DNA from: a virus
Strand: one strand, 5' to 3'
IMG/VR virus record: IMGVR_UViG_3300046519_000274
Coordinates: 1-31,089 of that record
DNA: 31,089 nucleotides
Under the pieces are notes generated by a model, which ran no database searches, had not been told where the DNA came from, and was given only the letters and a program-made list of their open reading frames with translations. Below, piece by piece: positions 1-6,626 of the stretch; the stretch's first letter is position 1, and each line of letters opens with the position of its first letter. The translations under genes and the position numbers were made by a program.

Positions 1-319
1 AAACATTGGCATTCTTATGCCAGCAAAATGGTAGGTGAGCTATTTATGTGCCACAGGTAGAGAAATATGGGGCGCCGCGTCTGGCATCAGGTGGTGACTT
101 TGAATGTGGGGTTCATGGAGCGTTTACGATCTACCTCTGATCAATTTCTATCTTCTGAATTGGGTTGGGATTTTTTTTGACACCTCAGCTGCGGATCACT
201 CGAAACGAGGCTATCTCCGTTTCCCTACAGGCACCACGTAATTCGCATTCTTAGGCAGAGTGTCGATGGCAATCGGCCAGATGCGGTCATTCAGTAATGT
301 CGATGAAATCACGGCTGAT
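1..319. other. left-end region without a confident gene
   Basis: No open frame here is long enough or similar enough to a known family to call confidently. A 37-codon plus-strand frame begins at 67 and stops at 180, and a 33-codon minus-strand frame (listed separately) lies at 211-312. The composition is AT-richer than the phage structural genes, like the gene at 320-1249. No tRNA, integrase or attachment-like repeat was recognised. Confidence 0.5.
211..312 (-). CDS. possible 33-aa ORF downstream of the UDG-like gene
   Basis: A GTG-started frame begins 7 bases after the stop codon of the gene at 320-1249 and ends with TAG. Its C-terminal half (DRIWPIAIDTLPKNANYVV) has protein-like composition, and the spacing would fit a coupled second gene. 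There is no good ribosome binding site apart from the purine-rich end of the upstream gene. It could equally be the 3' remnant of a larger gene. No function is assigned. Confidence 0.2.
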   Translation of the reverse strand: MISSTLLNDRIWPIAIDTLPKNANYVVPVGKRR

Positions 320-1249
320 TTACTTCTTACGATCATTTTCTTTAGCCAACATATGCATTGTCCAGCTATTAATCCGATCTTTGTTGCGATCAGAAGGGTT
401 ATCTTTATGTGAATCGTAAGTTTTGTTGAGTGATTGACGCGAGGGATGTGAACTTTTGAGGATCACACCAGAAAAACTAGAACTATCCACGGCCAAATGT
501 GCCATTTCACCCAGAGCGACGACAACCTCTGAATCTTTAAGTGCCCCATTTATTCGCTCAAGATTCTTTAGGTTGCAAACCTCATTTTTTGTTCCTTCGG
601 TTCTCCCAGTTTTGCCCTTATAATGCACATCCTCTACGGCATTCAGTATGGTGTAATCATCCAATTGGTTAGTCGGAAATTTAGAAGGGCATTTTTCATG
701 CAAGATACTTATGGCACTTTGTAATGTTTTTCCCGTCTGACCAGCAGCAGGTCGATTGGCTATTTCCTCACACTGCCCCGGTGCAGACAAAATAATCGTC
801 GTTTTAATGTCTTCACGATCACCTTTTCTAAATGCAGATGTCGTTTCACTATTTCTTTTCTGCCTTGAGCTTTGACCAGAAGGTTTATTTTGACTCATGG
901 CTCCTACCTTTGATGAAAGCTGTTCTTTTTGAATTACTGACGCAGGCACGATATTTTTTTTCATACTCCGACGTTCTTCGTATTCCGCTTGCTTTTCGGC
1001 GCGAAGACGCTGACGTTCTTCGTATTCCGCTTGCTTAACGGCGCGAAGGCGCTGACGCTCTTCGTATTCCACTTGTTTAACGGCGCGAAGGCGCTGACGT
1101 TCTTCGTATTCCGCTTGTTTAACGGCGCGAAGGCGCTGACGTTCTTCGTATTCCGCTTGCTTTTCGGCGCGAAGGCGATCGCGATCTCCGTAAAAGATGT
1201 CGTGAAGGCCCCAGATAATCCCCCTAATTTTTCCTAACTCCTTGGACAT
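320..1249 (-). CDS. repeat-containing protein with C-terminal uracil-DNA-glycosylase-like domain
   Basis: This is a 309-residue protein. Residues 25-94 are five near-identical 14-residue units of the form RLRAxKQAEYEERQ, highly charged and predicted helical. Residues 95-148 are a polar linker. Residues 150-300 read like the family 4/5 uracil-DNA glycosylase fold: a first motif LSAPGQCEE (residues 154-162) followed by G-x-x-G-x-x-L spacing, then ILNAVEDV, then VVVALGEMAH (242-251), and finally a SSHPSRQ segment (266-272) where family members carry the HPS motif. In the family these positions form the uracil pocket and catalytic loops. The canonical GE(A/G)PG is changed to SAPGQ, so activity is uncertain. 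The ATG at 1249 has no clear Shine-Dalgarno sequence. The gene is AT-richer than the phage genes, suggesting separate acquisition. The domain call comes from motif order by eye; the gene may be an accessory or defence gene. Confidence 0.5.
   Translation of the reverse strand: MSKELGKIRGIIWGLHDIFYGDRDRLRAEKQAEYEERQRLRAVKQAEYEERQRLRAVKQVEYEERQRLRAVKQAEYEERQRLRAEKQAEYEERRSMKKNIVPASVIQKEQLSSKVGAMSQNKPSGQSSRQKRNSETTSAFRKGDREDIKTTIILSAPGQCEEIANRPAAGQTGKTLQSAISILHEKCPSKFPTNQLDDYTILNAVEDVHYKGKTGRTEGTKNEVCNLKNLERINGALKDSEVVVALGEMAHLAVDSSSFSGVILKSSHPSRQSLNKTYDSHKDNPSDRNKDRINSWTMHMLAKENDRKK
971..1182 (-). repeat. five tandem 42-bp coding repeats
   Basis: Five consecutive 42-bp units encode the 14-residue repeats of the UDG-like protein. 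The units differ by only a few bases (for example Glu or Val at the fourth position and one Ala to Val change), so the array is recent or is being homogenised. Because the unit is a multiple of three, changes in copy number keep the frame. Confidence 0.9.
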
Positions 1250-1716
1250 TCATGCTTTAAATTTATGCTTGGGCTATTAAAGACTGTATCCCCGAAAACA
1301 ATCAAACTATTTGACAGCAGAATGAATCACCACCGACCTATCTGGCTTATCGGAGCACCTTATTTTGCCCGATGTCGCTTATCGGGATTTGGCTGCAAAG
1401 GGTCGAATGCGACCCTAAGTGATGAGCTGCCAGAATCCACTACCAAAATGTACTCATCACGTAAAACGCGACATTTAATTATGACGTCGACACGGGGTTG
1501 AGCGGGGATTCTGACCACTGAATCCAAGGATCCAGCCTCAGGAACTCCCCGCAGCCCTCCGCCATTCCCCCATAAATTGGCCCAAGGATTGGCCCAGCAC
1601 TCTTTGGCGTTCTGCCACCTGAAATCCTCAAATCAAAGTCGCCTCGTCGCAATACCCTCGCGAAAATCCGAAGCCTCGATTACTGTATATTCAAACAGTG
1701 CAAAAAAGGCCCAACC
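1250..1716. promoter_or_regulatory. divergent intergenic region, leader of the SOS coiled-coil gene
   Basis: This 467-bp stretch separates the leftward UDG-like gene from the rightward coiled-coil gene. The left 216 bp are AT-rich and unique; I see no gene there. From 1466 onward the sequence is nearly identical to 6377 onward and ends in a LexA box just before the GTG start at 1717. Short frames in this segment exist in both copies but lack ribosome binding sites and differ from each other through frame-breaking changes, so I do not call them. Confidence 0.6.
1683..1698. promoter_or_regulatory. LexA (SOS) box
   Basis: The 16-base site ctgtatattcaaacag matches the CTG-N10-CAG LexA consensus with an AT-rich spacer. 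It ends 18 bases before the GTG start of the coiled-coil gene. The second copy of this gene has an equivalent site at the same place, which supports genuine SOS control rather than chance. Confidence 0.75.
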
Positions 1717-2034
1717 GTGGTCCCCTACGAAATTGAAGTCACCAGTGACTGGCTCGGCTGTCCGACCAGGCTGGAAACCGTCAAGCATTACGCAAGCATG
1801 CTCGAGGAAGATATCCAAGGCCTGAAGCGTCAGCTGCAGGCGGCCAAAAAAAATATCTCCGACTTGGTGATCATGAATGACCAACTTTCTGCAGAGCTGA
1901 AAAAGGCTCGCGCTTGGATGGCTAATCTTGAAGCGGAAACCACCGAGCAGTTGGCTGAGATTCGCAGCCTGTCGATGGTCCGCGACCAAAACGAAAGGCT
2001 GCGCATCGAACTGGACGCGGCCAAGCGTCAGTAG
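1717..2034 (+). CDS. SOS-regulated coiled-coil protein, copy A
   Basis: A 105-residue soluble protein that starts at GTG, as does its paralogue at 6627. The N-terminus (VPYEIEVTSDWLG) is short and conserved. Residues 18-105 are a nearly continuous heptad-rich coiled coil with the conserved stretch ARAWMANLEAETTEQL. There is no signal peptide or membrane segment. A LexA box lies directly upstream, so expression should rise on DNA damage. In this copy no SRAP gene follows; the stop codon at 2034 is one base from the end of the convergent Rz gene at 2036. The family is not one I can name. The link to SRAP in copy B suggests a partner role in DNA-damage handling, which is inference only. Confidence 0.8.
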   Translation: MVPYEIEVTSDWLGCPTRLETVKHYASMLEEDIQGLKRQLQAAKKNISDLVIMNDQLSAELKKARAWMANLEAETTEQLAEIRSLSMVRDQNERLRIELDAAKRQ

Positions 2035-2035
2035 C

Positions 2036-2551
2036 TCAACGACTTACCTCTCTGACAAAAGCCTGGCACGCCGCCAGCGCGATCAGTCCTTGGTCGCCGG
2101 CGTCGGTGATTCCGATAATTCGTTGAGCATGAGCTGGGTCAAGGCAGGCGCGCGCTCCTCCATGAACCACGCCGCCTGTTCCGGTACCGGCTGACACTGA
2201 ACAGCCACTGGCTGAATCCGCAGCATCGAGGAAGACTGACAGCCGCAAATCAGCAGTGGCAAGGCGATCGCGCAGGCGAGCCTGATTGGTTTGAGCATCG
2301 CTCAGTTCCTTGTAGTGGGTTTGTTCGCTGGCTGACAGCCGCTGCTCGAGCGCCAGCCGTTTCTCCTGATCGGTGCGCACCTGGTCAGCGGCGGCGTTGC
2401 TGATAGCGGTCAGATCAGCCTGATGCAGGCCGTTCTGCTCGGCGAGCTGCTTGCTGTAGCGCCAGTCCTGCACCTTCCATGTCCCGCCCACCGCCAGAAG
2501 CAACAGCGCCAGCACGCCAGCCACCGCCAGATCCAACGCCGCGGGACTCAT
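2036..2551 (-). CDS. Rz-like i-spanin, intact copy
   Basis: A 171-residue inner-membrane spanin subunit. One N-terminal membrane segment (residues about 8-24, rich in Leu/Ala/Val) is followed by a long periplasmic coiled coil, the normal plan of lambda Rz. Paired with Rz1, it joins inner and outer membranes and disrupts the outer membrane at the end of lysis. The ATG at 2551 overlaps the endolysin stop as ATGA, so translation is coupled; this fixes the start rather than longer in-frame extensions that run through the endolysin gene. Rz1 is nested in another frame. A decayed homologue lies at 8934-9458. Confidence 0.85.
   Translation of the reverse strand: MSPAALDLAVAGVLALLLLAVGGTWKVQDWRYSKQLAEQNGLHQADLTAISNAAADQVRTDQEKRLALEQRLSASEQTHYKELSDAQTNQARLRDRLATADLRLSVFLDAADSASGCSVSAGTGTGGVVHGGARACLDPAHAQRIIGITDAGDQGLIALAACQAFVREVSR
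2083..2298 (-). CDS. Rz1-like o-spanin lipoprotein, nested in Rz
   Basis: A 71-residue outer-membrane lipoprotein lying wholly inside Rz in a different frame. The signal sequence ends in the lipobox LLICGC, with the acylated Cys at residue 20. The mature part carries the VPEQAAWFMEE segment that corresponds to the proline-rich PPAWIM region of lambda Rz1. The nested architecture is the lambda Rz/Rz1 type. Confidence 0.85.
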   Translation of the reverse strand: MLKPIRLACAIALPLLICGCQSSSMLRIQPVAVQCQPVPEQAAWFMEERAPALTQLMLNELSESPTPATKD

Positions 2552-3081
2552 GCCAGCACCGCCGTCGCCTTGCCCCACAGCTTCAGGCGATCCGCCTTCC
2601 CGTTGAGCCCGCCATTGATCCGGCGGGTGATGGCTTCGAACTTGTCGGCATCGGCCAGGGTGTTGAGCCCATTGGTTGCCCAGAACCATGCCGCTGAAAG
2701 GCAAGCGTACTTCGGCTGCTCCAGCAGTTCGGGTAGGTTGATCAGGTCCAAGTCCAAGGCTTCGCCGCACGATATGTAGTTCGCTCGTCCGGTGATCTGA
2801 ATCAGGCCCCGACCGCGGTATTTGAAGCCGTCACCCGCAACGGTGTTGCCCAGGTTCTTGCGCCCCTCGTACTTTGCTTGCTGGGCAGTTGGCCCCCACA
2901 TTTCACGGACGTAGACCAGTTGGCCAGATTCATGGCCGATCTGGGCAATGAATGCAGCCACGCGCTTGGAGCCAACGATCTGATAGCGCTGCATTGCCGT
3001 GTTGAGTACTGGAACAAAAACGCCGGCTTTGGCGCCGGCGTTCGGGAGGATCTGCAGCAGTTGCTGCGCGGTGATCGGCAT
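2548..3081 (-). CDS. GH19 chitinase-like endolysin
   Basis: A 177-residue glycoside hydrolase family 19 lysozyme that cleaves the glycan backbone of peptidoglycan at lysis. The core GHESG motif carries the probable catalytic Glu51. It is followed by the KYRGRGLIQITGRANY segment typical of GH19 phage endolysins and the C-terminal INGGLNGKADR motif. There is no signal peptide or SAR helix, so a holin is needed for export; none is visible next to it. The ATG at 3081 is chosen because it follows GGAG with good spacing and matches the start of the second copy; the longer frame to 3144 would read through a terminator-like hairpin. Confidence 0.9.
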   Translation of the reverse strand: MPITAQQLLQILPNAGAKAGVFVPVLNTAMQRYQIVGSKRVAAFIAQIGHESGQLVYVREMWGPTAQQAKYEGRKNLGNTVAGDGFKYRGRGLIQITGRANYISCGEALDLDLINLPELLEQPKYACLSAAWFWATNGLNTLADADKFEAITRRINGGLNGKADRLKLWGKATAVLA

Positions 3082-3096
3082 ACTTTTCTCCAGGCG

Positions 3097-3118
3097 AAAA
3101 AATACCGCACTTGGCGGG
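3097..3118 (-). terminator. terminator-like hairpin just upstream of the endolysin RBS
   Basis: On the minus strand a CCGC/GCGG stem is followed by A and six T, then the element CGCCTGGAGA and the endolysin ATG. The stem is short. Comparable hairpin + T-run + TCTGGAGA leaders occur before other genes in this window. Confidence 0.5.
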
Positions 3119-3156
3119 ATCATTAGATAAACTGCGCCATTCACGCATGCTGGCGG

Positions 3157-3213
3157 TTATGAAGTCAGATTGGCAGTAGTAGTAGTGGGGGTGGTGATTA
3201 GTCGGGCTGTCAT
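3157..3213 (-). CDS. putative threonine-rich leader peptide
   Basis: An 18-residue frame (MTARLITTPTTTTANLTS) starts with ATG four bases after a GGGG purine run. Eight of its 18 codons encode Thr (or seven if the one at position 2 is disregarded). It stops about 40 bases before a hairpin with a T-run, followed by the endolysin start. That order is the layout of amino-acid attenuators such as thrL. The second lysis cassette keeps a related stretch but a stop codon interrupts it, so the peptide is not conserved there. It may be chance or a relic. Confidence 0.3.
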   Translation of the reverse strand: MTARLITTPTTTTANLTS

Positions 3214-3295
3214 TTTTCCCCGGCAAACTCCGACTCCATGCCAAGCAGGAAAAACTAACAACGAGTGTCGATAAATATTTTTCAGAGGTGTAGCA

Positions 3296-4300
3296 ATGGG
3301 GTTCTATCGACTAATTCTCGCCGTGCTTGTCGCGCTCGGTCACATGGGAATCATGTTTTTTGGTGTTGATCTTGGATATGGCGTTGTTGCGGTAATATCT
3401 TTCCTCATCATCAGCGGTTTTGTCATGACGGCCCTGATCGATAAGAACTACGGGAAAATAAGTAGAATCCCGGCATTCTTCGCTGATAGGGCAATGCGTC
3501 TGTACCCTCAATTCATCTTCTATCTTGCGCTGTCGTCAGTACTTATTTATACAGCGCTTGCCGACAGCCCAGTTCACGAAGCAATAACTGCAGTTAACTT
3601 ATTGGCAACGGTTGCAATGGTTCCGCTCGGACTATATATGTTCGGACTTTCCGATCCAAATATTATCCCGCAGGCGTGGTCTCTCGGTCTTGAGATGTGT
3701 TTCTATCTTGTCATCCCATTCATCTTGATATACCGGGCAAGGCTAGTATTGTTTTATGGATCAATTCTAGTTTTTACCCTTGCATTTTTTGGACATATCC
3801 ACTCCGACTGGTATGGCTACAGGCTCCTTCCGGGAGTTTTATTCATATTCCTCTGTGGCAGCTTCATAAAAAGAGGAAGCGCCTTTGAGAGACTTTCCGT
3901 GCTTGTGGCATGGTGCGTAGCTCTGGCAGGTTGCATTCTTATTGCTAAGGGTTACGCAACGTGGCGGCCCTACAACCTTCAAGTCACGGCCGGCATTGTA
4001 ATCGGTATACCAATGATTATGCTTTTGTCCAGAATTCCATATCACAGGGTAGACGAGTTCCTAGGAAATATAAGCTACGGTGTTTTTCTCAATCATTTCC
4101 TAATCATCTATGCTGGGAAGGCTCTTGGCGTAAGTAAGATAAGCGCAGAGTTGGCAGTTCTATATGTGGCGAGTGCTTTTGTTCTCAGTGGTATTTCTTA
4201 TTATCTGGCCGAGCGCCCAGTGCTCGTACTGAGGAAAAAGCTTAGAGCAAAGTCAGCTCCATCCGTATCGACGCCGACATTAGAGAGCTCTGGACTTTAA
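3296..4300 (+). CDS. acyltransferase-3 family membrane protein (putative O-antigen/polysaccharide acyltransferase)
   Basis: A 334-residue integral membrane protein with about ten hydrophobic segments. It has the acyltransferase-3 (OafA/YrhL) hallmarks: His16 in the first helix (VALGHMG), RAMRLYP after the second segment, PQAWSLGLEMCFYL in the middle, and a final helix followed by ERPV. The family transfers acyl groups to cell-surface sugars at the inner membrane. The gene is AT-richer than the phage genes and opposite to the late operon. It has its own RBS (AGAGGTG) and sits in the slot between endolysin and DUF1353 remnant. This is a typical lysogenic-conversion moron: O-acetylation of LPS would alter phage receptors (inference). 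Confidence 0.85.
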   Translation: MGFYRLILAVLVALGHMGIMFFGVDLGYGVVAVISFLIISGFVMTALIDKNYGKISRIPAFFADRAMRLYPQFIFYLALSSVLIYTALADSPVHEAITAVNLLATVAMVPLGLYMFGLSDPNIIPQAWSLGLEMCFYLVIPFILIYRARLVLFYGSILVFTLAFFGHIHSDWYGYRLLPGVLFIFLCGSFIKRGSAFERLSVLVAWCVALAGCILIAKGYATWRPYNLQVTAGIVIGIPMIMLLSRIPYHRVDEFLGNISYGVFLNHFLIIYAGKALGVSKISAELAVLYVASAFVLSGISYYLAERPVLVLRKKLRAKSAPSVSTPTLESSGL

Positions 4301-4444
4301 GATGACTTTCCGCTTGGAGGGACGAAATACTTCATAACCGCCAGACACAAAAGCCGCCTGTAGCGCGGCTGCGGTGATTATTTTGGAGTTCCAGTAGCTG
4401 CTTGGGTCTGCCAATAAAGGGTCTGCGCGGTGATGAGCGTTCAT
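4280..4444 (-). CDS. small 54-aa hypothetical protein overlapping the acyltransferase 3' end
   Basis: Translation from the ATG at 4444 gives a 54-residue frame with a central segment ITAAALQAAFVSGGYEVF and a basic C-terminus. Support for the start is good: it follows TCTGGAGA, the same RBS element used by the endolysin and DUF1353 genes, and the ATG overlaps the TGA of the upstream DUF1353 remnant as ATGA. The 3' end overlaps the convergent acyltransferase gene by 21 bases, which suggests the acyltransferase was inserted next to it. A hairpin with a TTTT tract lies within the frame. No function is recognised. Confidence 0.4.
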   Translation of the reverse strand: MNAHHRADPLLADPSSYWNSKIITAAALQAAFVSGGYEVFRPSKRKVILKSRAL

Positions 4445-4575
4445 TGATCTCCAGACGAAGAAAACATCGAACGGGTCGGGGTCGTGGTGTAGTGCTTGGC
4501 GCCGCCTATCCTGACGCCGGCCCAGAACAGCCAGGCCCGCCAGCGAGCGAGCGAGCGAGCGACGTTCTTTGTTGG
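4441..4575 (-). pseudogene. 3' remnant of a DUF1353 gene
   Basis: The minus strand encodes RWRAWLFWAGVRIGGAKHY, matching the C-terminus RWRAWLFWVGVRIDGVKRY of the intact DUF1353 protein at 11139-11513. The 5' three quarters are missing. At the break the tetramer agcg is repeated about five times. After the matched part the frame runs on 15 more codons and ends in a TGA overlapping the next ATG. This shows that a second copy of the tail-end locus once existed here. Confidence 0.7.
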
Positions 4576-4863
4576 TCGACCACTACAAAAGTAGCTTATC
4601 TAACTAACAGAATTCAGCTGGAACATCGCTCCAACTCCCAGCACCTCATGCACGCAGGACCCATGCAAGACCCTTTGTTTTGGCCGTAATCATTGGCGCT
4701 CGCTGCAACCGAATGCCCAGTAGTGCTTATAAGCGCGTGAGAAAGTCACGCAAAAGTCACGCATGCCTTTTTGGCACCCTCCCCGGCGTCCTGCCGACGA
4801 ACCCAAACCCCCTACATGCAGTATTTTCGAATGCTACGCTGAAATCTCCACGGAGGATTCGCG
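4576..4863. other. non-coding stretch with short direct repeat
   Basis: No supported gene is seen in this 288-bp stretch. It contains a tandem 10-base repeat aagtcacgca at 4743-4752 and 4754-4763. The last 30 bases match the leader of the broken 69-aa gene at 8053 and include the ribosome binding site of the gene at 4864. Confidence 0.5.
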
Positions 4864-5073
4864 ATGCCAAACTCAGATCTACTCCCTTCCCTGCTGTTCA
4901 AGATCAATGAAAACCAGCTCGCCCTGGAGGCCGCCATCATGGAGCTTTCGAACTGGGTTGAGCAACGCGGTGCGGCCGACGTCGCCGACAACGTGCGTGG
5001 TGCACTGGACACGATCGACAAAAATGAAGAGTTCATCAAGCTGACGCTCGCGGTGATGATGGCGCCGGAGTGA
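4864..5073 (+). CDS. conserved small protein (69 aa), intact copy
   Basis: A 69-residue acidic, mostly helical protein starting with ATG after GGAGG. It has no signal peptide or membrane segment. The N-terminus PNSDLLPSLLFKINENQLAL is conserved in a second, broken copy at 8053-8261, which argues that it is a real gene carried by both duplicated blocks. It resembles small Pseudomonas hypothetical proteins; I cannot assign a function. Its neighbours are prophage debris on the left and the Sel1 gene on the right. Confidence 0.7.
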   Translation: MPNSDLLPSLLFKINENQLALEAAIMELSNWVEQRGAADVADNVRGALDTIDKNEEFIKLTLAVMMAPE

Positions 5074-5141
5074 CTGCACAGCCATTTCCGGTCAGTCGTG
5101 ACAGGTATAGGTTTAACATCCCTCCGTCTCAATGCCACATT

Positions 5142-5234
5142 TGTCGCATGTCATGTCGCAGATAATTGAGTACCTGCGACAGACTCACGCGACATCGAAA
5201 TGCCTTTGCCATCAGGTCCCAATGAGTCGTCGCA
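5142..5234. repeat. cluster of TGTCGCA motifs in both orientations
   Basis: The heptamer TGTCGCA occurs at 5142-5148 and 5154-5160, in inverted orientation (TGCGACA) at 5175-5181, and as shorter matches near 5189-5194 and 5229-5234. Two of the units form an inverted repeat with a 14-base spacer. Such clusters can be protein-binding sites (regulator or recombinase arm sites); there is no proof of which. Confidence 0.4.
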
Positions 5235-5269
5235 TAACTCAGGAAATATGCGAAGGAGTGGATCAACAC

Positions 5270-6181
5270 TTACCTAAACGAGTTTTTGGGCTGGTATATT
5301 TTAAAATAATTTCCTGCTAGTTCTTGTGCGTCGGCTAGCTGTGTTTGGGATAGCTGTTTAGCAGCACGATCTCGAAACTTACTGACACTAGAGTCCCCAT
5401 TGGCCGCAGCGACAGAGAACCAGACATAAGCCTGTTTATAATCCTGCGGAACGCCTTTACCGTTGGCGTAGCTAAACCCAAGGAAAGACTGGGCATCAAC
5501 TATGCCCTGCTCGGCGGCCTTGCGGTACCAGATGACTGCCTGCTTATCGTCCTGCGCCACGCCTTCACCTTCAGCATAGCTATTCCCAAGGCTGGACTGG
5601 GCAAAGGCGTCGCCCTGTTCGGCGGCCTTGCGGTGCCAGGCCACCGCCTGCTTCGCATCCTTTGCTACACCTTCACCCAAGCCGTAGAGAAGCCCGAGGA
5701 AAGACTGGGCAGAGGCGTCGCCCTGTTCGGCGGCCTTGCGGTACCAGACCACCGCCTGCTTCGCACTCTTAGCTACGCCCTCACCCTTAAAATATTGCAT
5801 TGCAAGATATACCTGGGCTTTGGCATAACCCTGTTCGGCGGCCTTGCGGTACCAGACCACCGCCTGCTTCGCATCCCGCGCAAGGCCTACCCCGTAGGCG
5901 TAGCAAGACCCAAGGCTGGACTGGGCAGAGGCGTCACCCTGTTCGGCGGCCTTGCGATACCAGGCCACCGCCTGCTTTGCATCTTGCACAACGCCATCGC
6001 CCTTCGAATAACGTTCTCCGAGGTTGAGCTGGGCAGAGGCATCTCCCTGCTCAGCCATTTCCTGAATCGTTATGAGATCCTCGGAGGCATACGCATAGCT
6101 GGCTGACGCTAATAAGCAAAGCGTCAGAAAGAAGGAGCGCGCATAGCGCTCGTAAAGTGGGGTTACGGTTGACTGGTTCAC
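5270..6181 (-). CDS. exported Sel1-repeat (TPR-like) protein
   Basis: A 303-residue protein. An N-terminal signal peptide (hydrophobic core FFLTLCLLASASYAYA, residues about 17-32) is followed by about seven Sel1-like repeats of 36 residues with the pattern A-Q-x-x-L-G-x-x-Y-x-x-G-x-G-V-x-x-D-x-K-Q-A-x-x-W-Y-x-K-A-A-E-Q-G. The family forms right-handed solenoids used for protein binding in the periplasm. The frame opens at a GTG (6181) with a weak AGGGA RBS. The repeats are very similar at DNA level, producing long antisense frames that are not genes. It stands alone between the duplicated blocks, so it is probably cargo. Confidence 0.85.
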   Translation of the reverse strand: MNQSTVTPLYERYARSFFLTLCLLASASYAYASEDLITIQEMAEQGDASAQLNLGERYSKGDGVVQDAKQAVAWYRKAAEQGDASAQSSLGSCYAYGVGLARDAKQAVVWYRKAAEQGYAKAQVYLAMQYFKGEGVAKSAKQAVVWYRKAAEQGDASAQSFLGLLYGLGEGVAKDAKQAVAWHRKAAEQGDAFAQSSLGNSYAEGEGVAQDDKQAVIWYRKAAEQGIVDAQSFLGFSYANGKGVPQDYKQAYVWFSVAAANGDSSVSKFRDRAAKQLSQTQLADAQELAGNYFKIYQPKNSFR

Positions 6182-6592
6182 GTCCCTGCGCTCACTAAAT
6201 TAAAAAAGAGCCCGAGGTTAATCGATAGAGGCTATTGGCGCATTAAAATAGGGCTCTGCGCTTGATTGGAACCATAGATTTACCATGAATCCCGTTATGC
6301 GCACCCCTCGCTCGCTTACCTTGGCTCGGTTTACCGACCGCTATATTGGGTCGACTGCAGCCGTTCTAGTGGATAGACGCGACATTTAATTATGACGTCG
6401 ACACGGGGTTGAGCGGGGATTCTGACCACTGAATCCAAGGATCCAGCCTCAGGAATTCCCCGCAGCCCTCCGCCATTCCCCATAAATTGGCCCATAAATT
6501 GGCCCAGCCCTCTTTGGCGTTCTGCCACCTGAAATCCTCAAATCAAAGTCGCCTCGTCGCAATACCCTCGCGAAAATCCGAAGCCCCGACTA

Positions 6593-6608
6593 CTGTATTC
6601 ATAAACAG
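6593..6608. promoter_or_regulatory. LexA (SOS) box
   Basis: The 16-base site ctgtattcataaacag again fits CTG-N10-CAG and sits 18 bases before the GTG start at 6627, exactly as in copy A. The spacer bases differ from copy A, whereas both CTG and CAG ends are kept, as expected under selection for LexA binding. Confidence 0.75.
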
Positions 6609-6626
6609 TACCAGAAAGGCGAAACA

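Larger units (their letters stand above)
1466..2034 (+). repeat. direct repeat copy A: leader plus coiled-coil gene
   Basis: This block is repeated at 6377-6947 in the same orientation, 4.9 kb away. Over the first roughly 230 non-coding bases I count about eight differences, including one inserted C and a changed AT-rich repeat unit. The coding part that follows is clearly more diverged. The repeat marks the left edge of a duplicated prophage-end block. Confidence 0.9.

Noticed and set aside
971-1182. Regularly spaced 42-bp repeats considered as a CRISPR array
   Set aside because: The units are contiguous, with no unique spacers, and they stay in frame within a protein.
1577-1825. Plus-strand frame across the LexA-box leader, also present at 6487
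   Set aside because: The two copies share only the leader part, overlap the coiled-coil gene in another frame and lack an RBS.
5633-6106. 157-codon plus-strand repeat protein frame
   Set aside because: Antisense reading of the Sel1 repeats; the minus strand has a signal peptide and the Sel1 consensus.
6182-6376. Short plus-strand frame starting at 6285 before the second repeat
   Set aside because: Only 34 codons, no RBS, ends inside the repeated leader; considered non-coding.
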